Shown here piece by piece: positions 5,460 through 11,289 of a DNA stretch of 11,502 bases; within the stretch, counting starts at the first letter, position 1, and the number at the start of each line of letters is the position of its first letter. The notes under the pieces were generated by a model, which saw only the letters and a program-made list of their open reading frames with translations, did no database searches and had not been told where the DNA came from. A program made the translations under genes and the position numbers. The stretch spans positions 1 to 11,502 of the forward strand of contig JACZVU010000080.1 of NCBI GenBank assembly GCA_022572485.1. The letters are read 5' to 3'. The DNA is from Myxococcales bacterium (GTDB lineage Bacteria > Myxococcota_A > UBA9160 > SMWR01).

Positions 5460-6908
5460 ATGCGCCGCGTCTGGAGCGGAATCGCCGCAGCACTCGCGCT
5501 GTCTCTGGCCGGATCGGTTGCTGCGAAGGATCTCTCGGCCCGCCTCGACGCGGCGCTGCAAAACCGGGCCCTGAGGGATGCTCGCATCGGTGTGTTGGTC
5601 GTCGCGCAGAAAGAGGGCCGTGTGCTCTACGAGCGCGGGCCCGATCGGGCGCTGATTCCGGCGTCGAACCTGAAGATTCTGACCGCAATTGCAGCGCTTT
5701 CCGCGTTTGGGCCCGCACACCGATTCGTCACGGAGATCTACGCGGACGCGCCCCCGGATGCTGAAGGAGCCGTCGACGTGCTCGCCGTCCGCGGAAGCGG
5801 AGATCCGGCGCTGACTTCGGAAGAGTACTGGCGGTTGGCGGCCGACCTGCGCTTGCTCGGGGTTCGCAGGGTCCGAAAGGGATTGCTGCTCGACGCGAGC
5901 GCGTTTGACGGCGAACGCTGGCATCCGAGCTGGGGAGAGACTTCGGCGCGGGCCTACCACGGACCCGTCGCCGCACTGTCCGCGAACTACAGCGCCTTCT
6001 CGGCCACTGTAGGAGCGGGGTCGAAGCCGGGTGATCCGGTGCGCGTCCTGCTGGACCCACCGGTTGCTTATCTTCGGCTCAACAACCGCGCGACGACGGG
6101 CAATCGAAAGGCCGCAACGAGTCTCGTGGTGGATCGAAAACCCGCCAGCCAGGGGGAGGAAGTCGTCGTTTCAGGAGTCGTCCGCGCGGCGAGTGAATCG
6201 AAAATTTATCGCCGAAGTGTGTTGGATCCCGTTTTGTACGCGGGCTCGGTCATGCGCGCCTTGCTCGAGGCGAATGGAATCGCGGTGGAGGGTGAAGATC
6301 GCCTCGGGGTCGTTCCCGATTCGATGGTGCCGCTGCTCGAATTCAAAGGGAAGAGTTTGGCGGACGTGGTGCAGCTGTTTCTCAAATACAGCAACAACAC
6401 GATGGGGGAGATGCTCGTCAAGGCGCTCGGTGTTCGCGGTGCTGGTGTCGGTAGCTGGTCGACAGGGATCGCGGCCGTGCGTGAAGAACTCGAGCGGCTT
6501 GGCATCGATGTCGCGGGGCTCTCGATCGTGGATGGCTCGGGGCTCTCGTATCAGAATCGCGTGACGCCGCGCACTCTGGTATCCGCGCTTCGCGTTGCGA
6601 AGGTTTCGTTTGACTTCGGCCCGGAGTTCGTCGCTGCCCTGCCGATTGCCGCTGCGGACGGGACATTGGAGAAACGGGCGGGGAGTGCTGCTGACCGAGT
6701 ACGGGCGAAGACGGGCCTTCTCACACGAATCACTTCGCTTTCGGGCTACGCGATGTCAGCCGATGGCCAACCGCTTGTTTTCTCGATCCTTGTCAATGGA
6801 TTTTCCGGCAGCGATGAAGTGGCGATGGATGCGGTGGATCATTTTGCATCCCAATTGACGAAGAGCCGGATTCTCGGCACTCCGGATCGCGATCAGGGTG
6901 CTCGGTAG
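5460..6908 (+). CDS. dacB: D-alanyl-D-alanine carboxypeptidase/endopeptidase (PBP4, peptidase S13)
   Basis: The protein has 482 residues, close to the usual PBP4 length. Residues 1-22 are a signal peptide with likely cleavage after GSVAA, so the enzyme acts in the periplasm. The three penicillin-binding motifs are present: SNLK (Ser69 nucleophile, Lys72), SNN (311-313) and KTG (417-419). PALTSEEYW (116-124), WHPSWG (154-159) and VDGSGLSYQNRVTP (357-370) are typical of the family. It removes terminal D-Ala from, or cuts D-Ala-mDAP cross-links in, peptidoglycan. The ATG at 5460 follows GAGGAGAGG (5447-5455). It is divergent from spmAB, and its last 16 bp overlap the end of the convergent lytic transglycosylase gene. 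The C-terminal 15 residues or so are a polar tail of no recognised function. Confidence 0.96.
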   Translation: MRRVWSGIAAALALSLAGSVAAKDLSARLDAALQNRALRDARIGVLVVAQKEGRVLYERGPDRALIPASNLKILTAIAALSAFGPAHRFVTEIYADAPPDAEGAVDVLAVRGSGDPALTSEEYWRLAADLRLLGVRRVRKGLLLDASAFDGERWHPSWGETSARAYHGPVAALSANYSAFSATVGAGSKPGDPVRVLLDPPVAYLRLNNRATTGNRKAATSLVVDRKPASQGEEVVVSGVVRAASESKIYRRSVLDPVLYAGSVMRALLEANGIAVEGEDRLGVVPDSMVPLLEFKGKSLADVVQLFLKYSNNTMGEMLVKALGVRGAGVGSWSTGIAAVREELERLGIDVAGLSIVDGSGLSYQNRVTPRTLVSALRVAKVSFDFGPEFVAALPIAAADGTLEKRAGSAADRVRAKTGLLTRITSLSGYAMSADGQPLVFSILVNGFSGSDEVAMDAVDHFASQLTKSRILGTPDRDQGAR

Positions 6909-7504
6909 GTAGCGAGTACCGAGCCGGAGTAGACGACGGGTAGCGCGACGCCGCGCCGGATCTTCGAATCGATGCGGCCCGGCCCCCAGTTGTAGGCCGC
7001 GAGCGCCGTCGCCATGTGTCCGTAGCGACTCTCGAGTTGCTTGAGATAGGCGATGCCGATCCGAACGTTCACCTGCGGATCGAAGAGGGTCTGCGACCCG
7101 CGCCAGGGAATATCGAGCTGCGCGGCGAGTTCTTCACCGGTTGGGGGCATGATCTGCATCATCCCGATGGCGCCAACGGGAGAGAGTGCGAAAGCGTTGC
7201 CGCGGCTTTCGATGTGGATCACCGCGATCGCCAGATTCGGGTCGATTCCGTGAATCTCGGCCTCGCGTACGATCGTGGCGGCAACTTGCGCGATTTCTGT
7301 GTCGCTGAGCCCCGAACGGCGCTCCTTTAAATATTGGATGGCGCGGTCGAGCATCGGGTCGGTTGCGCCTTTCTCGTTGCCAGGCGCTGGCGGTGCAAGA
7401 GACACCGGAGGCAGATCGTGCGGCGAGAGAGGCACCGAGAAGTGGCCGCAGGAAAGCGTTCCAAGTGCGAGGCACGACAACGATGCGAGCAGTCGACGGA
7501 TCAT
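6893..7504 (-). CDS. Lytic transglycosylase, SLT family, probable lipoprotein
   Basis: The protein has 203 residues. It starts at ATG 7504-7502, giving MIRRLLASLSCLALGTLSC, a short signal peptide fitting the general lipoprotein pattern with Cys19 as acceptor (Thr at -3 is atypical). A Pro-rich linker (25-42) leads to the catalytic domain. Glu99 in IHIESRGN (97-103) is the catalytic acid, followed by GMMQIMPPTG (114-123), FDPQVNVRIGIAYL (141-154) and the AYNWGPG motif (170-176). These define a compact Slt70/MltC-like catalytic domain that cuts MurNAc-GlcNAc glycosidic bonds to 1,6-anhydro products. The frame is open upstream to 7780, but that part overlaps the preceding gene and lacks protein character. 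It lies 5 bp downstream of the DUF5658-like gene, with no clear SD of its own, suggesting translational coupling. Its 3' end overlaps dacB by 16 bp, tail to tail. Confidence 0.93.
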   Translation of the reverse strand: MIRRLLASLSCLALGTLSCGHFSVPLSPHDLPPVSLAPPAPGNEKGATDPMLDRAIQYLKERRSGLSDTEIAQVAATIVREAEIHGIDPNLAIAVIHIESRGNAFALSPVGAIGMMQIMPPTGEELAAQLDIPWRGSQTLFDPQVNVRIGIAYLKQLESRYGHMATALAAYNWGPGRIDSKIRRGVALPVVYSGSVLATYRAP

Positions 7505-7509
7505 AGGGG

Positions 7510-7842
7510 TTATCCGAGGCCCAGGGGCGAGATGCCGAGCGCGTCGATCGCCCTGTAGTTGTTGATGACTGCGTAAGCCGTAGAGGCGACCACGAGGCCG
7601 AAGAAAGCCTTCTTCGCGAAATCGGGCAGGCGGCGCGTCGTCAGCAGAAAGGCCACCGCGGCGACGGTCAGGAGGCTGTCGACGAGGAGCCCCGGGACGA
7701 GCCCAAGGGTTTGGAAGAGCCACTCTGAGATCGGGTTGGCTTCCGTGACCTGCCAACCCGAGACGGGTCGGCGTAGACACAGGTAGGTGGTCCAGTGGTC
7801 TGCGGCGGAAAGGGCCAACGTGGTGATTGCGAGTGCGTGCAC
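7510..7842 (-). CDS. Small inner-membrane protein, DUF5658-like
   Basis: The protein has 110 residues and a GTG start at 7842-7840, with GAGGAG (7852-7847) five bases upstream. It has three to four hydrophobic segments, roughly at residues 1-14, 45-68 and 77-96. The pattern ADHWTTYLCLRR (14-25), EANPISEW (34-41) and a late INNYRAI (93-99) recalls the DUF5658 arrangement, a short membrane family with an early D...T motif, ExNP and a conserved Asn near the end. The function is unknown. It is the first gene of a two-gene minus-strand unit with the transglycosylase, so an accessory or anchoring role for that enzyme is possible but only inferred from position. Confidence 0.7.
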   Translation of the reverse strand: MHALAITTLALSAADHWTTYLCLRRPVSGWQVTEANPISEWLFQTLGLVPGLLVDSLLTVAAVAFLLTTRRLPDFAKKAFFGLVVASTAYAVINNYRAIDALGISPLGLG

Positions 7843-7935
7843 CAGAACTCCTCAGTTGGGACCCGTCGCGATCGCGGATCCTAGAGGGGGATTGAGCAAG
7901 AAGCGTGCCTCGGGCGGGAGCGGGTTCGCCGGCCC

Positions 7936-7983
7936 TATGAAAATCGGGCGCCTAGAGTGTCGGTTGCGTATGAAATTCGGGCG
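7936..7983. repeat. Imperfect direct repeat, 33-bp spacing, upstream of DUF5658-like gene
   Basis: TATGAAAATCGGGCG at 7936-7950 recurs as TATGAAATTCGGGCG at 7969-7983, with 14 of 15 bases identical and start points 33 bp apart (about three helical turns). Similarity may extend: CCTAGAGTGTCGG (7951-7963) resembles CCTAGGCAGGGTCGG (7993-8007), with a small GGGG/CCCC hairpin inserted in the second copy. The repeat lies 94-141 bp upstream of the minus-strand GTG start and could be a tandem operator or a local duplication. Confidence 0.5.
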
Positions 7984-8108
7984 GGGGAGCCCCCTAGGCA
8001 GGGTCGGGTGTGGGAATTTATTTTCCCTTTTAGCTACAGCGAGGACCCGCGATCCGGCTGTTGCGGTCTGCGATGCGCAAGGCGCGCCGTGGCGTGGGGC
8101 GGGTGTGG

Positions 8109-8142
8109 AAAGAGGGCCCGGCCAAGCAGCTGGGCCCTCTTT
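8109..8142. terminator. Bidirectional hairpin terminator downstream of the XRE gene
   Basis: AAAGAGGGCCC (8109-8119) pairs perfectly with GGGCCCTCTTT (8132-8142). Three more inner pairs, one of them G-T, leave a loop of six (8123-8128). The T run is short because it is part of the stem, so termination strength is uncertain. It lies 25 bp past the stop of the minus-strand XRE gene and would also work for plus-strand transcripts. Confidence 0.7.
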
Positions 8143-8167
8143 GTCATTGCGATTTGCCTCCGAGCGA

Positions 8168-8407
8168 CTAGCGCCCCTTTCGCATTTTACCTTTGCCCAA
8201 GAGTAGCCAGTCGATCGAGATGTTCTCTTTGAGCGCCAGCGTGATCAGGAAGTCTGTGTGGGGTGTCGTCCCGCTCTCGTATCGGTTGACGTTTTGCTGA
8301 AACACACCCAGATCACGCGCGAATTGTCGCTGCGAACGGTCTCCGCGAACGGTCGCAAGCCTGTCGGGAAGCTTCCGCTTGAGACGCCCAACTGCAGCTG
8401 TTGCCAT
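8168..8407 (-). CDS. XRE-family HTH transcriptional regulator
   Basis: The protein has 79 residues, essentially one cytoplasmic DNA-binding domain. The helix-turn-helix lies at about 25-46 (SQRQFARDLGVFQQNVNRYE), followed by a C-terminal helix ending ISIDWLLLGKG (63-73). The DWLLxGKG ending is common in phage CI-type and related repressors where a dimerisation or peptidase domain follows; here the protein stops after six more basic residues. The ATG at 8407-8405 has AGGAGA about nine bases upstream. It stands alone: a hairpin terminator follows at 8109-8142 and 477 bp without genes precede it. No toxin, integrase or phage gene is adjacent in this window, so its target is unknown; autoregulation through upstream dyads is possible. 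Confidence 0.88.
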   Translation of the reverse strand: MATAAVGRLKRKLPDRLATVRGDRSQRQFARDLGVFQQNVNRYESGTTPHTDFLITLALKENISIDWLLLGKGKMRKGR

Positions 8408-8884
8408 ATGCTTGATTCTCCTGGTTTGCGCTTTACGACCACGGCCGCTCTCGATCGGGCGGTAGCCGTAACTCCCATCATCTAGTCGCAGTCAGCGTTT
8501 TTGTTGCGCGTTTCTATTTCTTGTACCTTATTTCCGGCTGAGACTGAGAAAAGCGCGTTGGTTTCTAAGGCCCGCAGTGCGACATCACAAACTCGCGTCG
8601 CATGCGAGCGGCGCAGTGTAGGCTTGAAGAGGGCCGATAGCAAGGGGCAAGGCCTCGATTTCGACTGAAACTTGCGCAACGCGGCTGTTTGCCGCAGCTG
8701 TCATGCCGAATGTTTTTCGCTTTACCGACGGATCGTCACGATTGCGTAAAAATGGGAACCGAAGCCAGTGCTTTTACTTAGGTCAACCTCGGAATGTGGG
8801 ATCGCTCTTGCTGTTTCCCCAATCTAGAGTCAACCTAGTGTGTTGCCCGATTCGTTTTCTCATCGAGGCGCTGGCTTGCGCGGC
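8408..8884. other. 477-bp gap without a recognised gene
   Basis: This gap lies between the divergent XRE and rsmD genes. The open frames on both strands show no SD, family resemblance or protein-like composition. The region is somewhat AT-richer around 8505-8535 and 8740-8780, as expected for promoters. It contains an inverted repeat CTCGC/GCGAG (8592-8608) around a perfect TCGCATGCGA palindrome (8598-8607), a small hairpin GCGGC/GCCGC (8681-8695), and GTCAACCT twice (8782-8789 and 8829-8836), the first within a near-palindrome AGGTCAACCT. A small RNA cannot be excluded. Confidence 0.5.
8592..8608. promoter_or_regulatory. Nested palindrome, candidate operator between XRE and rsmD
   Basis: CTCGC (8592-8596) and GCGAG (8604-8608) are inverted around a centre, and TCGCATGCGA (8598-8607) is a perfect 10-bp palindrome overlapping it. 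A further GTGCGAC lies about 20 bp upstream. The position, about 190 bp before the XRE start, is somewhat far for simple autorepression. The regulatory role is speculative. Confidence 0.25.
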
Positions 8885-9448
8885 ATGGATCATCGCCTTC
8901 GAGTGATCGGAGGGCGTTTGTCGGGCCGACGCTTTTGGGTTCCCCAAGGCGAGGTTCGACCGACCTCCAGCCGGGTTCGCGAGGCTCTCTTTGGCCGCCT
9001 TGAAAATCTGGAAGACGTGCGCGTGCTCGACCTCTACGCGGGTAGCGGCGCGCTCGGAATCGAGGCGATCTCTCGCGGCGCAGCGGAAGCGACCTTTGTG
9101 GAGCAGGAAGCGCAGGCCTTGGGGGTGTTGCGGGCGAATCTGACAGCACTCGGAATCGATCCGATCGTGTCGGTGCTTCCCGGAGATGTGCCGGTGATCG
9201 TTCGCCGCCTCGGACGTGCGAAGGAGCGCTTCGACCTCGTGCTGATCGACCCACCCTACGCGTCCGAAGAGCCGACGCGAGCCTTCAAGGCCCTGGTCAG
9301 CTCCGCGGTTCTGTCTCCGGGCGCTATGGTGGTGCTCGAGCGCGACAGGCGTCATCCTTCGCCGAACGTGGAAGGACTGTCCGCAGTTGATGAGCGACGC
9401 TACGGCGACACGGTCGTGGCTCGCTTCATCACAGGGCAAACCGAATAA
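8885..9448 (+). CDS. rsmD: 16S rRNA (guanine(966)-N(2))-methyltransferase
   Basis: The protein has 187 residues, the normal RsmD length. It methylates N2 of G966 in helix 31 of 16S rRNA using S-adenosylmethionine, during small-subunit assembly. RVIGGRLSGRR (6-16) and RPTSSRVREALFG (25-37) are the family's N-terminal substrate motifs. DLYAGSGALGIEA (49-61) is the SAM-binding glycine loop, FVEQE (71-75) the acidic ribose-binding end, and DPPY (122-125) the catalytic N-methyltransferase motif. The ATG at 8885 gives the standard N-terminus but has no SD at good distance. An in-frame TTG at 8876 (three residues more) sits 7 bp after GAGG (8865-8868) and could be the true start. It is the first gene of the rsmD-coaD(-coaBC-nfeD) series; coaD starts 14 bp later. 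Confidence 0.95.
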   Translation: MDHRLRVIGGRLSGRRFWVPQGEVRPTSSRVREALFGRLENLEDVRVLDLYAGSGALGIEAISRGAAEATFVEQEAQALGVLRANLTALGIDPIVSVLPGDVPVIVRRLGRAKERFDLVLIDPPYASEEPTRAFKALVSSAVLSPGAMVVLERDRRHPSPNVEGLSAVDERRYGDTVVARFITGQTE

Positions 9449-9462
9449 GGCAGGAAGGTCAT

Positions 9463-9975
9463 ATGGCCAATCGAGAGAGTCGAGAAAAAGTTGCTGTATT
9501 TCCGGCCAGCTTCGATCCGCTCACCAACGGCCATTTAGACGTGGTAGAGCGGGCACTTAGAATCTTCGATCGGCTCGTCCTCGCCGTGGCCTTCAACACC
9601 GAGAAGGAAAGCACCTTCAGTAAAGAAGAGCGACTCGCGATGCTCCAATCCGTATTCGGCGATGAACCGCGAATCGATGTAACCGCTTTTGATACCTTGA
9701 CGGTCGATTTCGCGATGAAAATCGGAGCCAAGGTCATCATCCGCGGATTGAGAGCGATGTCGGACTTCGAGTACGAATTCGAGATGGCGTTGATGAACAA
9801 GCACCTCTACCCCGAGGTCGAGACGGTATTCATGATGTCCAGCCAGAAATACCTCTACGTCAGTTCCTCTAGGCTCAAAGAACTCGTCCGACTCGGCCGA
9901 TCCGTGGAAGCGTTCGTTCCTGCGGTTGTCGCCAAGAAGCTTCAGGAGAGGCTTGGACGGGCGACTCCGGCTTGA
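9463..9975 (+). CDS. coaD: Phosphopantetheine adenylyltransferase
   Basis: The protein has 170 residues, slightly longer than usual through its N- and C-terminal tails. It joins ATP and 4'-phosphopantetheine to give dephospho-CoA, the penultimate step of coenzyme A synthesis, in the cytoplasm. Motifs are FPASFDPLTNGHLD (13-26) with the TNGH nucleotidyltransferase signature (21-24; Ala where many have Gly before SFDP), the KVIIRGLRAMSDFEYEFEMA stretch at 90-109 that binds substrates, MNKHLYPEVETVFM (111-124), and YLYVSSSRLKEL (130-141), the C-terminal ATP-binding signature. The ATG at 9463 follows a strong AGGAAGG (9452-9458). Co-transcription with rsmD is typical across bacteria. Confidence 0.97.
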   Translation: MANRESREKVAVFPASFDPLTNGHLDVVERALRIFDRLVLAVAFNTEKESTFSKEERLAMLQSVFGDEPRIDVTAFDTLTVDFAMKIGAKVIIRGLRAMSDFEYEFEMALMNKHLYPEVETVFMMSSQKYLYVSSSRLKELVRLGRSVEAFVPAVVAKKLQERLGRATPA

Positions 9976-10080
9976 ATCGGTGATCCGACACGGGCCCGAA
10001 CCCCTTCCCAGGCTCGTTGTTCCTCCGGCTGGGTTCCGTTAACCTCGCATCTAACAAAGGGAATTCTCAAGGCCTTGCCC
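9976..10080 (+). promoter_or_regulatory. Short intergenic spacer before coaBC
   Basis: This is 105 bp between coaD and coaBC. AAGG (10069-10072) is the SD for the coaBC ATG at 10081, 8 bp away. It is only 2 bp from an in-frame TTG at 10075, which is why the ATG is chosen. A weak promoter-like pair, TTGTTC (10017-10022) and TAACCT (10040-10045) with 17-bp spacing, is present but poor in consensus, so coaBC may be read through from coaD or partly self-promoted. Confidence 0.3.
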
Positions 10081-11289
10081 ATGGAACAGCGACGCATCTT
10101 GGTCGCAGTCACTGGTGGTATCGCGGCGTACAAGATTCCGGAGTTGATCCGGGTTTTGCGCCGGGCGGGCGCTTCCGTCCGCTGTGCGATGACACCTGAA
10201 GCCCAGCAGTTCGTCGCTCCACTGGTTCTCCAGACGCTCACCGGTCATTCGGTGCAGACGGACCTTTTCGATGCCTCCCAAGAGGGAGAGATCGACCACA
10301 TTGCTCTGGCCGACTGGGCGGAACTCGTGATTCTGGCGCCGGCGACCGCCAACACCCTCGCAAAGCTGAGTTGCGGACTCGCCGATGACCCCGTATCCGT
10401 CGCGCTGCTGGCGACGCGAGCGCCGGTTCTCGTAGCGCCCGCGATGAATGTGAACATGTGGGAGCACCCGGCTACGCGCAGCAACGTGGAGGTACTCCGG
10501 CAACGCGGTATTCGCACGATCGGCCCCGAAGCCGGAGAACTCGCATGTGGTTGGGAGGGTTCGGGACGGATGTCGCAACCCGAGGCGATCGCAGCGGAGG
10601 CCGAGTTGTTGCTCGGATCCCGCGATCTCGAAGGTGAGGTGGTTCTGGTTAGCGCTGGCGGAACGCGCGAGCCGATCGACACCGTTCGGTATCTGGGCAA
10701 TCGGTCTTCGGGCAAGATGGGTTTTGCGGTCGCTGCGGAGGCGGCGCGGCGCGGCGCTGGTGTCGTTCTGGTGGCGGGCCCGACTCCGCTCGCCACGCCA
10801 CCAGGAGTTCGTCGGGTGGACGTTCAGACCGCTCTCGAGATGCGCGATGCGATTTTCGCTGAATTTGACGGAACGACCATCACCGTCATGGCCGCAGCGG
10901 TTGCTGATTTTCGCGCAGCCCATCGTTCCAAGTTGAAGATCAAGAAAGAGGATCTCGCCGATGATTCGGGTTTGACACTGGAGCTGATCCGCAACCCGGA
11001 TATCCTCGCGGAGCTGTGCCAGAGAAAAGGTGACCGCATCGTGATCGGATTTGCGGCGGAGAGCCATGATTTGGTGGCCTCCGCGCGCCGAAAGATTGCT
11101 CGCAAGGGCTGCGATCTCCTGGTCGCAAACAACATTAGCACCGAGACTTCGGGCTTCGATGCCGACGACAATATCGTGGTCTTTGTCTGGCCCGATGGTC
11201 AGATTGAACAGCTGCCGTCTCTGCCCAAAAGAGACGTGGCCGCACAGCTGCTCGACCGGGTTGCGAAGTTGAGAGGCGGACACCAATGA
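10081..11289 (+). CDS. coaBC: Bifunctional phosphopantothenoylcysteine decarboxylase/phosphopantothenate-cysteine ligase
   Basis: The protein has 402 residues, the standard CoaBC (Dfp) length. The CoaB domain joins 4'-phosphopantothenate and cysteine with CTP; the FMN-dependent CoaC domain then decarboxylates the product to phosphopantetheine. The N-terminal CoaC half shows VTGGIAAYK (10-18), the catalytic His73 in DHIALADWAE (72-81), LAPATANTLAK (85-95), PAMNVNMW (120-127) and ACGWEGSGRM (155-164) with the reductive Cys156. The C-terminal CoaB half shows SAGGTREPID (191-200), YLGNRSSGKMG (204-214), AAVADFR (272-278), KLKIKK (284-289), IGFAAES (322-328) and a late LLVANN (346-351). The start is set by SD spacing (AAGG at 10069-10072). 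Its stop overlaps the next gene's start (ATGA, 11286-11289), so the two are coupled. Confidence 0.98.
   Translation: MEQRRILVAVTGGIAAYKIPELIRVLRRAGASVRCAMTPEAQQFVAPLVLQTLTGHSVQTDLFDASQEGEIDHIALADWAELVILAPATANTLAKLSCGLADDPVSVALLATRAPVLVAPAMNVNMWEHPATRSNVEVLRQRGIRTIGPEAGELACGWEGSGRMSQPEAIAAEAELLLGSRDLEGEVVLVSAGGTREPIDTVRYLGNRSSGKMGFAVAAEAARRGAGVVLVAGPTPLATPPGVRRVDVQTALEMRDAIFAEFDGTTITVMAAAVADFRAAHRSKLKIKKEDLADDSGLTLELIRNPDILAELCQRKGDRIVIGFAAESHDLVASARRKIARKGCDLLVANNISTETSGFDADDNIVVFVWPDGQIEQLPSLPKRDVAAQLLDRVAKLRGGHQ

Larger units (their letters stand above)
7843..8167. other. 325-bp intergenic region with repeats and a terminator
   Basis: No convincing gene is seen; plus-strand open frames here lack an SD and protein-like composition. 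The region contains a CGCGATCGCG palindrome (7867-7876), a direct repeat of about 15 bp (7936-7950 and 7969-7983), a weak hairpin GGGAA...TTCCC followed by TTTT (8012-8031), and the strong hairpin at 8106-8142. It must contain the promoter of the minus-strand DUF5658-transglycosylase unit, but I cannot place the -35/-10. Confidence 0.5.

Noticed and set aside
5250..5960. 236-codon minus-strand frame at the dacB start
   Set aside because: It runs opposite the dacB signal peptide and SNLK region, is rich in Arg/Ser, and has no recognisable domain.
7505..7780. Upstream extension of the transglycosylase frame (92 extra codons)
   Set aside because: It overlaps the DUF5658-like gene in another frame and is low in protein character. 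The ATG at 7504 directly precedes a proper signal peptide.
7867..7876. CGCGATCGCG palindrome
   Set aside because: A single GC-rich restriction-site-like palindrome with no partner; such sites are frequent by chance in this composition.
8012..8031. GGGAA/TTCCC hairpin followed by TTTT as a terminator
   Set aside because: It has only five base pairs and no gene ends just upstream on plus, so it is more likely an AT-rich promoter-type stretch or chance.
7787..8232. Plus-strand frames in the 7843-8167 intergenic region
   Set aside because: They have no SD and an amino-acid composition typical of random GC-rich DNA, cross a terminator hairpin and the antisense of other genes, and show no motifs.
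10051..11286. Very long minus-strand open frame (411 codons) opposite coaBC
   Set aside because: It is fully antisense to an unmistakable CoaBC and has no family motifs. Long antisense frames are expected from GC-rich codon usage.
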